Below are positions 51,207 to 61,857 of a stretch of DNA of 64,000 nt, in pieces. The stretch's first letter is position 1. Every line of letters starts with the position of its first letter. The stretch is from Talinum fruticosum (Eukaryota > Streptophyta > Magnoliopsida > Caryophyllales > Talinaceae), in assembly GCA_021018815.1 (NCBI GenBank), contig JAITYX010000090.1, positions 1,949,501 through 2,013,500 on the forward strand, given 5' to 3'. Position numbers and translations under genes: made by a program. The notes below the pieces were generated by a model that did not search any database, had not been told where the DNA came from, and worked only from the letters and a program-made list of their open reading frames with translations.

Positions 51207-51705
51207 TTTGTGTCCTGAAAGGACTTCCTGACAGATTATATATGTGACGAGGAAACGTTAACCACATTCTTTTTAAGGGAAAGTTTAACAACATTAATTC
51301 TCAAACTATAAATAATAATAAAAATAGAAAATCCAAGATCATTATATAAAAAATAAATTCATTACAATTATTCACAATCTTTTAGGACGTCATAACGACC
51401 TGAAAAAGTCTGATTATTGCAATTTTAACTCAATTGTTGGCTTGCCAACCAGTTGCAACTAACACAATCCTTTACATGAGTTATCAGCTATCACATTTCG
51501 AATTTTAGAAGCATTTTTCTATAATTTGTGTATGAAAACACTTGTAGCAAATACACAGAGCTCAGGATTTCGAGCCCAGGTTTGGTATGTGTACTGTGAA
51601 CCACAGCCCCCTATGAAGATAGTATGATGAGTTGTAGTAGCAGAAAAATCGATTTATAGTAGCTCAATGCTCAATGGCTTCAATCCCTCCATTTTTTTCC
51701 AATCA

Positions 51706-54232
51706 TTAATATGATTCATAAGAGTATAATTTGCGCCTGAGGCAATGATCATGGAAGACTCGACAATTTCTGTATTGTTTTGAAAAAATCTTTACTGCTA
51801 AAATAGTATTGCCATTCCTCGTCACAGTTGTTCCTTCTATAAAGATCATCTTCTCTGAGGCCTTTGCATTCTGAAACAGAAACTGAGAGAATTCGATTAC
51901 AAGTTCCGAAAAGCCAACAGTTTTGACAGTCCTCAGGCACTGCAAAACTGTCTTCTTTGAAGCCCAATAGTTCTTGCCATCAAATTCACTTAGCTCCTCA
52001 AACTCAATGATTTGCATAAGGCCAGCAGGTGAATTTTTGTCAGACGTGCCTTACCATTGAATTCAAGGTCATTGACAATTTTATTCAGCATTCTTCACAG
52101 ATCTAAGTTGTTTAAAGGAAAATTAACCTGAAATAGCTCAACTATGGTGTGCATTGATGCTACACCACTAGGTGGTAGCTAAGCTAGGTTCTTTTAGCAT
52201 GCCAATTTTTAAAAAATAAACAAATCAGGGAGCACATAAGTAGGTGTAAACCTGCTCGTGTGCGTACTGGCGCGACAAATCTATAACTGATCTCTCACAG
52301 ATGGGTGAAGTTTGCAACAAACAAGCAATGCCTGGAAGTTCAAATTGTTGATTGAGGTCTATCTCCAAGACCAAACACTTCCGCATTGAAATGTAGCAAC
52401 GTACTAAATGCTTCACTTCACATGTTGCGAGAACCTAGCAATATTCGAAAATATAGAAGATACCAATCAATTCATGATATAGAAGCTATGAAAAATCTAC
52501 ATATATACATAGATTCATCTGTATAATCTCACTCTATAAGATGAAAATAAATTGACCTACACAAGAGCCATCAAATATACTAACCAAAACCGATGAGACA
52601 TGTGGCAGGTTCACCCATCAAACATTTACTTGGTTGAATCTGTTCTGCTTAGACTGATATCCATAAGTATAGATGCAAAATAATCACTGTTGGACGAGGT
52701 TCATCAAACGGCCACTTAGGCCCATTAATTTCCACTTTAACTCAGTCTCCCTTCTTATCCAAGAAAGGTTCCTGGATAAGTGCACAGTTAATGAAAGTTG
52801 AGTTAAACTCAACTTCTCAACTCTAGGGATAGGAGCGAATGCTCCTATTTAATCTGTAATGGGATATACAGAGAAATACACACGCGAACATGTGAGAAAC
52901 GAAAAATGCAGCATCTGTTGCATCTCACATAGTTTTCCTAGAAATCCTCTACTCTCCTTCACGGTTAGACCTACCATCTTAGGGTCTTCGGGTTTTGAGA
53001 CGTGACTGTTTCCGGCGACTCTAGTAGCCGCCGGTTATACTATTCCGGGTGACACTGGTAGATCTGGATTTCGAAGTACAACCAGAATCAAAGTGTTCGT
53101 GACGCGGAATTTGTTTGTGGGCTATCGAACGGCAATCGATCCATTCGCTTTCGCAACTATTGAGGTTAGTCCTTTTACATATATACCTACAATCACAATG
53201 CAGGATTTAAGCTTACCTGAACAATCCAAGTTCCAAGGGTGAGATTCCAAACATCACAAACCTTCTCCACAAATTCCCTTTCCATAAATTGATCATCTTC
53301 AAGCTGACTATGATACTCGTCATCATTTTCAAACTGATATGGTCTCTAACTTCCCATATGAAACATAAGACTAGCATGAACTAGAAATCAAATATTCTTC
53401 AGCATGCATTTCTTCCTGTCCATAGAACCCAGAATCTCCATGGGCAGAAGATTGGGAACATACAACCATCCATGATCCCCATCATGATCAATCATTCCAT
53501 ACTTGTTTGTTACCAGTCTCTTCAGCCTCCCTGAATAAATGTTGAGGTGATCAAACCTTGCACAACTCTTGAGGTTTTTAGAGACTCCGAGAGAGGACCA
53601 CCATCGAGAAATTCTGGATTGCATCAACACCCAATTCAATACTTATTAAACTTATATGCTTAAGTGATCTCCAAGATACAGGTGAGTCAACAGGAGCAAT
53701 ATAGGAACGAGCTAAACTTAACTTTTTCAAAGAGTCACATCAGTATAAAATTAATATGTGCCTAGAAACTTTATGTTAAGCTCCTCAACTTGCTTAATAG
53801 CTGCAGCACGGATCCACAGACTTACTGAAGGTTCCCTGATATTTTCGTCAAATGATTTGAGAACAAACTTATTAATTTTAAAAAATTTAAGGAGGATCAA
53901 GGTTTTGTCCACAAACTTGGACAATTTCTTTATAAATCCCCCATATTTGAGTGCGGAGATTGATGCCCAGTTGTGGCGCCATCGCTTGGATAAGATACAG
54001 GTTTTCACAGCATCTTTGGTAGGCATCAAAGGATAGGATGTGGGTGATTACTGAATCCGGAAATTCACTGATCCTATCTACAGAACATCTTGACCATTTA
54101 GAGGGCCAATCAGCAGAGAGTCTGCTAATTTCATCTTCATAATCATAGTCTACAATCTCTTCCGCCTATGCTTATCCTTGGTTTACTGACCTGACTTCTT
54201 TGCTGCTTTGCGAGTCACTGCTTTCCTGCATG
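51706..54232 (-). pseudogene. F-box/FBD gene with frameshifts, holding a solo LTR in its first intron
   Basis: Exon 1 is about 54232-53217. ATG 54232 is followed by a frame change, then DRISEFPDSVITHILSF, a further shift of two bases inside the F-box (the frame resumes MPTKDAVKTCILSKRW at 54029), and another near 53640. The exon ends at the donor after 53217. Exon 2 is 52434-52252 (61 codons, VKHLVRCYISMRKCL...FELPGIACLLQTSP). The FBD exon is about 52017-51706 (YWASKKTVLQCLRTVKTVGF, FSQFLFQNAKASEKMIF) and is intact. Intron 1 carries a solo Copia LTR (52688-53191). The gene layout matches the broken neighbour at 49.3-50.9 kb. Because the F-box itself is out of frame I call it a pseudogene, though the later exons could still be transcribed. 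Confidence 0.8.
52688..53191 (+). mobile_element. Solo Copia LTR
   Basis: 504 bp, TGTTGGACGAGG to TATACCTACA, with a perfect 5-bp target duplication ATCAC (52683-52687 and 53192-53196). It is the same family and same orientation as the LTRs of the full-length element at 33968-41942 but more diverged. It lies in the first intron of the F-box/FBD pseudogene. A solo LTR arises when the two LTRs recombine and the interior is lost. Confidence 0.92.
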
Positions 54233-55195
54233 ATCAAAATTTTCAATGAAACAAGTTTATACTGGCCCATTCTTTTCGATTACATTAGAAATCAATAAAT
54301 ACAAATTATTATTGAGCTTAGGAGGGTTACAATATCAAATTTCAGCCAATTTCTTGTTTTCATCAGCTTTTAAAATCCTATTGGCACCTGATACACTCAC
54401 ATTTACACGATTAAAAGCTAGAGTTAATATCTTCAAACACTCACAAGCCTTAAAATCCAATAGAAGAGAGCTATGAAACAAATGACAAAGTAGCCGTCTG
54501 CAAAATGTACTCTGGTTTAACTGCAGTGTCATAATACCTGAAAGAAACCTAGTGCTCAGGTGCAGCATCAGTCAATAATGGACAGGAAGGAATCACATAG
54601 GGGTCTCCGGTATAATCAAATCCGCACATACAACACCCCCCAACGTCAGAAGCGAGTTGTACAGACTTTTCTCGTATGATCATATCTACATTGATTTGAT
54701 CCTCCAAAGGTAAAGCATAGCATATGTTTGTCAAATTATTAGATGGGTAATTTTGAAATCTTAACAAGTTCAATCAAACAGACTAGCAAAAATTTGATGG
54801 GATGAATCAAATAACACTCGCCAAGGTAAAAACTTAAAATCAGCCCCATTGAATGGGTTCAGGCAAACGAATTTACAGCCATAGAAGTACCATATTTACA
54901 TTTGAGATAGCAGAGTAAGACCCAAAATATCAAACTTTATTTAACACATAAGTATACTAAAGCACATGTAATTGGGACAGTCCGGCTCGAAAGTCATCTT
55001 GGATAAGACTAACTGGACATGTAGTTGGCAATTGGCACCCCACAAAATTCCTTCAAATGAAGCTGAACTCAAATGACCCGCAAAAATTCCATCAAATGAG
55101 GCTAAAATCTAAAGACCCACACTCCAACCCACCTACTTATTCGTACCTATAATGACCTAAAAAAGAAAGTTCTTGTTCAAAAACTACATATATAT
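54233..55195. other. Intergenic stretch between F-box pseudogene and tRNA-Asp
   Basis: A minus-strand open frame at 54549-54773 (containing DVGGCCMCGFDYTGDPYVIP) has protein-like composition but no domain or splice partner that I recognise. The rest shows no gene. Confidence 0.4.
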
Positions 55196-55267
55196 CGCCG
55201 TTGCCGGGGATCGAACCCGGGTCACCCGCGTGACAGGCGGGAATACTCACCACTATACTACAACGAC
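55196..55267 (-). tRNA. tRNA-Asp (GTC)
   Basis: 72 bases, starting GTCGTTGTAGTATAGTGGTG and ending GATCCCCGGCAACGGCG. The acceptor stem pairs throughout, the anticodon loop is CTGTCAC (anticodon GTC), the T-loop is TTCGATC, and there is no intron. A run of T follows within about 15 bases, as expected for RNA polymerase III termination. Confidence 0.96.
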
Positions 55268-56300
55268 CTTGTTGGTATTCACAAGAGCAATAGAAAGTGT
55301 TGTGCATAAGGCTCAGCCATAAACATCCATCCTCTGATCCTCATATCGATAAAAACTCCCCCTGTTTGAAAATGATAATCCATTTTGGAAATGAAAATTT
55401 TATGCAAAATAATATTTAACGAATTATTTTCAATAGAGTTGAAAAGAGAGAGATGGAATTTAATACTAATAATCGTTAAGATGAATTTTGTTTTGAAACA
55501 ATAAAAAAAATGGACTATCTTTTTATATGGCAGAGGGAGTAATAAAGAATACAAATTATTGATGAAGATTTTTTTTTTTTTCCTTTTGGGGAGGGGCGTT
55601 CAAGTAGGAGAGCCTCACAAATTTTCAAGACAAATCCTTTCCTTGCCAAGGCACAATAGAAAATTCATGATGACTCTATTTGGGAAGATAAAAATATTAT
55701 AAGCACTCATAATTATTTAGGTTTAATTTAAATGATACAAGTGCCATTTTTTTCAAACGGGTTATGACGTATCACAGTTCAAATCGTAGAAAAAGATTTT
55801 TAATTTTTTTAAATGTGTACGAAAATACTTTTGGCATAATAGATTAGACCTTTCAATATTGAGCTTGGGTCAAACCTCATAATATTCTCATCCTACCTAG
55901 GTTCCTCTTCACTCCCTCAACGCTCAAAACCGAGTACTAAGCTCATTTCTTTCATCATTTAAGTCAAATCACCAAGAGAATTCATCAAAATTGACAGCAA
56001 GAGGTTTTATCATCAACAGTTCGGATGATAGATTTTTCAAACTAAAACTTCAAATGTTAGAGCAACATAAGTTCTAGTAACAGAAGTAATAACAATAATG
56101 CGAATTCTAATATGATATGGTATCATATATTAAATTTGCTACAGTTAAACTACAAGTATCAATCAGTCAAGAGATTATATTTAAGACTTAATTCTATAGC
56201 AAAATGTGTCATTAACATTTCTAGAAAGCCATCTTTGGCAAGATTAACTGAAGTTTCTTATATGTTATTAGAGGGAGATCTTAGCCAAACATGTCGTTGA
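55268..56300. other. Intergenic stretch without a visible gene
   Basis: AT-rich sequence between tRNA-Asp and the target duplication of the 3.2-kb LTR. No supported gene. Confidence 0.5.
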
Positions 56301-56305
56301 ACTTT

Positions 56306-59300
56306 TGTAATACCGGAATTTTAAAGAAAGACAGCTGAAAAACATAGAATTATTGAATATTATTCCACTGCCACTAAGGGGGTTGAGTGGTCGATTTTAT
56401 TTGCTTGCTGGACATATGACGTTAGAATTCCTTTGGAGGCTGGTATTGAATAAATTAAATCAAGGAAATTGCCTCCCTTTTTCATCCGAGCTGAACCGTT
56501 GGGTGATTAGGAATTGTCGTGGTCGGCGTATTAAAATAAGTTGGAACGCAGCGAGTGTAAGAGGACGGAAGGGAGGAGATATAGACTTGTGATATATGGG
56601 CCGGCGATTATTTTCATTGAATAATGAAGAGGTGGGCTTTGGTTTAAGTTGGAAATGAGATAGAAATTAAATTTGGGGTCCAATGGGGATTAAGGACCGA
56701 GAGTTTAATCGGTGGAGCCGGGCAGCGAGAGGAAGAAGAAGCAGAGCAACAGAGCAAGGGAGAGAGAGAGAACCACCGAACGGAAGAGAGAGAGAGGGGG
56801 CGAGTGCACGCGGCGAAGGAGACCGCGAGGACGGGCGACCACCGCGGGACCGAAGGCGACGGTCGGCGGCGCGAGCGAGACGCGGGCGAAGAGGGAGCAC
56901 CGAGCGGGAAAGAGAGAGAGAGGGAGAAGAGGCGAGCGGTGCGGGGACCCGGGAGAACGCCGACGACCACCGCTGACCCGGAAAATGGCGGTCGGCGACA
57001 CGAGCAGCGGCGAGCGAGGGAGGGAGTGAGAGACTGGGACAGAGCGAGGGCGGAACGAGACCCGAAACGAGACGAGACGAGCGGGAGTTAGAGCGGCCGG
57101 AAACCGGGACCGGCGACGGCGACAAGGGAGGCAAACCGGCGGCGAGCACGAGGGAGGGCCGGACCGAGGGACGGCAGGGGACTAGAACCGCTGAACCGAG
57201 CAAGCAAGCGAGTCTCCCCGAAGCCGAACGCAACCCAAACACAAAGCGAGAGACAGCAAGCAATTCGATCAATTCCAAACCCGAGAATTTCAGGTGGGTA
57301 GTCTTATGCTCTAAACTATTAGTAATTTCGAAACCTAAATGGATTTGTTGTGATTGTTGAATGTGTTATGTGAATGTTGAATTGTTGTGAACGTTGAGTA
57401 TCCGTATTACGAAACGGACCTATTTGTTGTTTGAGATTGAAATAAGAGCTTAGAATGTATTTAAGAAATTAAGAGGGCTGAATCGTGGAATGAAGGGAGT
57501 TACTTGGGTTTAATAGTTGAGTTAAATCGGGAACTTCTAAAGAGCTTGAATAATCACTTAAGGTTGAATTAGGTGTGTTGATTCCGAAGAGGCTAGATTA
57601 TATAGGTCAAATGAGTAGTATTGAGGTTCGATTAGCTGTTGAGGATGAAGAGTTGGGACGTGGATAAGAATTATGAGTTAATTAAGTTTTAGAGATTCTT
57701 GAAGCTACGGTATTAAGAGCTAATTATGAACATTGGGAAATGGTAGGTCGAAGTATAAAGAGGAGTATGAATTCGTATGGAGTAATGCGCAATTGGGACA
57801 AGTAAGTGAAAATGGATAATTGTGAGCATGATTACGTTTGAAGTATATTAATTCCTTGAGGTTAAACTAAGTGTGAAAATAAGTAAAGGTAACGGAAACC
57901 GAATAAGGACCAGTGATTGAGAGGTACGTGCCCACGGACGGACGAGCAAGAGTTAAGTAATGAGTTTAGAACATATCTAAGTCTTTGGGATGAAATCAAG
58001 TTTGAAGTTAAGCACAACGAAGGGGACTTAAGTAATAAAGTGAGAGCAAGAGTCGTGTGACTAAATACGGGCAAAGGAAGTGGAATTATAAAGTAGAAGC
58101 GTAAATGAGTAAGTGAGGCAAAAGGCAATGAATTGTGACGAACTTGAAACGTAATTTAAGTGATACGCACTTGTGGTTATTGTGGCTCGGAAAATGGGGA
58201 GAATCATACTAAACTAATGAATTGAGAAAAGCTTAGTTGGGAAAAGAGTTGAGAATGATTGCTTGTATTGAAGGGTGATTATTCGTGCTATGTGATTACT
58301 TTACGTGATGCTCAAAAATAGTTTCGAAAGGAGTTTTGTATTTCACGTGAATGATTCTTGAATGCAATTTCTTGTGAACTGCCTTTCGAACGTGAATGTG
58401 TTTTAAAGAAGCAAAGCTGATTTGAGAAAGTGAATTTATAAGGGTGACACGTGGTGTCATGCCTTCCTTAATACCAAATCGATTGAGAAAGTTGTGAAGT
58501 GAATGTGATGAATGAGAATGTGCAAATTGTTTTGAATCGATCGGCCACGGATCGTTTAGCATACCGAAGGGTTCGAGCTGGGAACGCCCAGCTAGAGACT
58601 TCGAGGGAAGGGTTCTAATAGGGGTCCTGGAGAGACAGGATGCCCGCCCGAGACTTCCTAGAAGAATGGTCCCGGGAGCCTTTTGTCGGGGTCGCGCCCG
58701 AATTAAAGAAGTGCTAGTTCGAGTCCTCGAAGGCCCGGAAAAGTTGATTCAACCCCAAAAGAAGTATTCTTGAATGTGAATGTGTGCTTTTAAGTGATTA
58801 AAGAGTCTTGATCTTTTCATTACAAGAGGTTTCAGTGAAAAGTATATAGATTTCTATTAAGTTATTATGTTTTCGCAGATTTCATTATTATGAGTATTAT
58901 GTGTAAAGAATTTCCAATTTAAGGGTATAAGACTCCGGTGAGCCCGTTGACTATTGCTCACCCCCACAAATTTCCCCCTTTCCCTCCCGAGTGTTGCAGG
59001 TACACTTCAGGAGCATGATTTACCCTTAGCATATTTCGGACTCAGCTGACTCATCTGTTTGATGTATGCCGAACGATTCAAGTCAAGATTATGCATTTCG
59101 ATATTTCTCAATATTGTACTTGTAATCTAGTGCATATAGTTGTACCAAATGTATAGAAACCCCTTTAGATCTGTTTTGAGTTGTATAGCATGATTGGTTG
59201 GACTCCGGCGTGTGGCCGTTGAATTGTATACTCCGAGCGTGTGGCTCGTTGAGTTATATCATGTTTTTCATGCGGGGTTTTAAGGCTTTAAGCCTATGGG

Positions 59301-59482
59301 TTAGTCTATATTACAAACGGAACTCGCCGAAATTTTCGGAGAATCTCGGATTCTTTTGGGAAAACCACCGGCATTACTCTTAAGTTGAGTTTAGACAGCC
59401 AAACCAACACCGGAAAGAGCCTTGGGAGTTTCTTTAAGGAACTCGGCGATGTAATACTCCCGGGGTGTTTCGGGGTGTTACA
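56306..59482. mobile_element. 3.2-kb solo LTR of a Gypsy (Tekay/Del-like) element
   Basis: It starts TGTAATACCGG and ends GGGGTGTTACA, an inverted TGTAAYACC pair. It is flanked by a perfect 5-bp target duplication ACTTT at 56301-56305 and 59483-59487. No gag or pol lies within. The part 56690-57280 is GC- and GA-rich, and 58560-58740 is GC-rich with CCCGG/GGGCC runs. The GTTGACTATTGCTCACCCCC block near 58946 recalls Tekay/Del LTRs. LTRs of 3 kb or more are known in that lineage. The lineage call is inference; the solo-LTR structure is seen directly. Confidence 0.8.
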
Positions 59483-59724
59483 ACTTTGTAATTTAAAAGC
59501 TGTCACAAAATTTTAGCGCTACGTTTAAATGTCATTAAACATGATTAAAGTATTTTAGTATACCACTTGTTTAATTTTTTGACCGATTATTAGTTGATTT
59601 TATGCATTTTTTAATTATTTTTTATATAATTGAAAATATAGGAAAATAAAAGTAAAGGAACTGAAAAAAGAGGCTAATAAAGGATTTGAGTTGGAACCTC
59701 CAATTGTATTTTACTTCTTCTCAC

Positions 59725-60388
59725 TAGGGATGGCGGTGGGTCTTGGACACGACCCGGATCTGCTGGACCCGACCCATTTAATCGAGTGCGGGTCCAAAGA
59801 ATTTGGACCCGATGGGTCCGAGTCGGATGCAGGTCTAACTGTCCGGGTCCGGGTCGGATGCAGGTCTAATTGTCCGAGTCAGGTCCGGGTCTTAAAAATA
59901 AGACCCGGACCCGCCCGAGACCCGTTTAAAACCCAATCACTAATTTTATTTTTTTAAAAATTTTAACGAGCAATATTCATACAAATTTGGACCCCGATGT
60001 AATTTGGAAACCCTTCCCACAGTTTGTTGTTAAGCTTTGATGGACTTTGAACTTTATGGTGTCAAACTTTGATGAACTTTGTGTTTAATATATTGGTGTA
60101 TTTAGTTTGTATGAACTAAGTTTCGATTTGTACAATAGGTTGGTTGATAGATAGGTTAGTATAATATTAAAGAGGTTATATGTAACAAAATTACTTGTAA
60201 ATTTACAATAATATTAAAATAGGGCACAAAATATTAATTTTTAAACTCATTTATGATAAAAATATACTAGATGTGTTTAAAACCCGTTTAAGACCCGTGG
60301 ACCCGTTGAGTCCGGGTACAAATTTTACTGACCCACCGAGTGCGGGTCGAATTTGGGTCCAATCGAACCCAACCCATTGTCATCCCTA
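59725..60388. mobile_element. Non-autonomous hAT-like element, copy 2
   Basis: It starts TAGGGATGGCGGTGGGTC and ends CCCATTGTCATCCCTA, with a perfect 8-bp target duplication CTTCTCAC at 59717-59724 and 60389-60396. The internal AT-rich part (GTAAATTTACAATAATATTA, ATTTATGATAAAAATATAC) is the reverse complement of that in the element at 262-955. No transposase frame is visible. Confidence 0.87.
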
Positions 60389-60396
60389 CTTCTCAC

Positions 60397-60799
60397 TTGC
60401 TGCTATCATTCTAAGGTTTCTAATAACCCTAAATTTCAAAATCAACCTTAAATGTGTCATTAGCTCGTGAAATTAAAGTGGGCAAAGTGGAGAGCGGAGA
60501 GTAGAGAGAGAGAGAGAATGAGTTGAGTGAAACAAATGAGAGAAACTAAAGTTATTCGTGTTTGGAGTTAAAGCAATAAGAAGAATTTTTTTCTTTTTTT
60601 TTTTTTGCCTTCAGGTCAACAAATAACATTCAAAATAATTATTTTAGTATTCAATCATAATTTTCGATTAAACTGACTTCTAAATATCGGCGATAAAAAC
60701 CCTGGCAACAAAAGCAATCGTATTCCGATATCGAAACAGGAAATATCAAATACAACAAAAGAAAATACATTGAAAAATTGCTTCAGGCAAAATTTTTAT
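60397..60799. other. Short intergenic stretch
   Basis: A GA-rich run (near 60490-60520) and a T-run (60589-60607) between the hAT element and tRNA-Asp. No gene is visible. Confidence 0.5.
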
Positions 60800-60871
60800 C
60801 GCCGTTGCCGGGGATCGAACCCGGGTCACCCGCGTGACAGGCGGGAATACTCACCACTATACTACAACGAC
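60800..60871 (-). tRNA. tRNA-Asp (GTC)
   Basis: Identical over all 72 bases to the gene at 55196-55267: anticodon GTC, intact cloverleaf, TTCGATC T-loop. A TTTT run follows shortly downstream. It lies 90 bp from a tRNA-Trp gene on the same strand. Confidence 0.96.
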
Positions 60872-60961
60872 ATCTGCTTGCGAATTCTTCTCTGCAATAA
60901 ATATACTAAACTGTCTGTTAGTGAGTGTAGAAAATTTTGGATCCGAAAAGGACCGGGGATT

Positions 60962-61033
60962 TGAACCTGACGTGAATCGAACACGCAACCTTCTGATCTG
61001 GAGTCAGACGCGCTACCATTGCGCCACAGATCC
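60962..61033 (-). tRNA. tRNA-Trp (CCA)
   Basis: 72 bases beginning GGATCTGTGGCGCAATGGTA. The anticodon arm TCTGACTCCAGATCAGA gives anticodon CCA, the T-loop is TTCGATT, and the acceptor stem pairs with two G-T wobbles and discriminator base A. There is no intron. TTTT follows about 14 bases downstream. Confidence 0.95.
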
Positions 61034-61383
61034 TTTGCCTACTTTATTGACTTTTTATAGTTATTACGATATTCATTCATTAATTGCCTCAATCCCTATT
61101 CTCGTTTGAGGAATGAGTATACGTTTTCAACTTCTCAAAAATAGTTTTTATATGTAGTTAAGAGTTATGACATTTAAATCCCCTAAATTTAATTCAATGT
61201 AATTTTGTGTTTTTATACCAATTATATCAACGACATATTTGATATGTGGTGATAGAATGAATGACAATAATAAAGTAGCAACTAATCATTTAATAAAGTG
61301 ATATTATAAATTGTTAGTGTGACATCCAATATCAGAACCCGAAAATAGCTCGCTAACAATTCAGAAACCATTGTTCCCTAGCA
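61034..61383. other. Short AT-rich spacer
   Basis: Between tRNA-Trp and the FBD tail. No gene is visible. Confidence 0.5.
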
Positions 61384-61525
61384 ATTAAATCTTCACTAAA
61401 AGTGCCCAGTATGATGATAGCTGGGAATATTATTTCAGCAGTGAAGATTTTTTCAGAAATTGTTAAGTCTTCCTCGATCGTCACCTCAGGCTCAAATTAC
61501 ACTCTTGTGAATCACACACATTGGA
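61384..61525 (+). pseudogene. FBD-domain tail of an F-box gene (fragment)
   Basis: The plus strand reads MIAGNIISAVKIFSEIVKSS and SSIVTSGSNYTLVNHT, matching the end of the FBD exon in the pseudogenes at 49.3 and 51.7 kb (NGNTILAVKIFSK in the latter). The F-box, leucine-rich part and main FBD part are missing. It sits directly upstream of dioxygenase copy C, as the tail of the 49.3-kb F-box pseudogene sits upstream of copy D. Confidence 0.65.
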
Positions 61526-61692
61526 TGCATTCTGGGGTGATCCTCTATCACTTTGTTGTTTACACATATCGGTTCAATGCATGCTTTAGTCTTTCATTCA
61601 CCCATGAATATAGCGGCTATATTGATATTAATTGCTAAGCGCAGATCGCCAATTAGAGATAGCTGTTGTGGGTGTGTTCCTTTGTTCAGCTT

Positions 61693-61699
61693 TATATAT
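61693..61699 (+). promoter_or_regulatory. Possible TATA box of dioxygenase copy C
   Basis: TATATAT about 165 bases before the first usable ATG. It is also present upstream of copy D on the minus strand (ATATATAA near 49062). Given the state of both genes it is probably a relic. Confidence 0.25.
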
Positions 61700-61857
61700 T
61701 GATGATTAGCTTACCCTCAAGTGAATTATGTACTACTAATTAATTCCTTCAGAAGCAGATTTATCTCTCACAATTTCTTTCATTAGGCTTTCAAGGTACC
61801 AATCAAGGCACCCACATATTGCCTGCAGAAGCGGCTTAGCCAATTCGTACTGTATCA

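Noticed and set aside
56667..57278. 203-codon minus-strand frame and overlapping plus-strand frames
   Set aside because: All are rich in Arg, Ser, Pro or Glu, lie in a GC/GA-rich block inside the solo LTR, and overlap in five frames; this is a composition effect.
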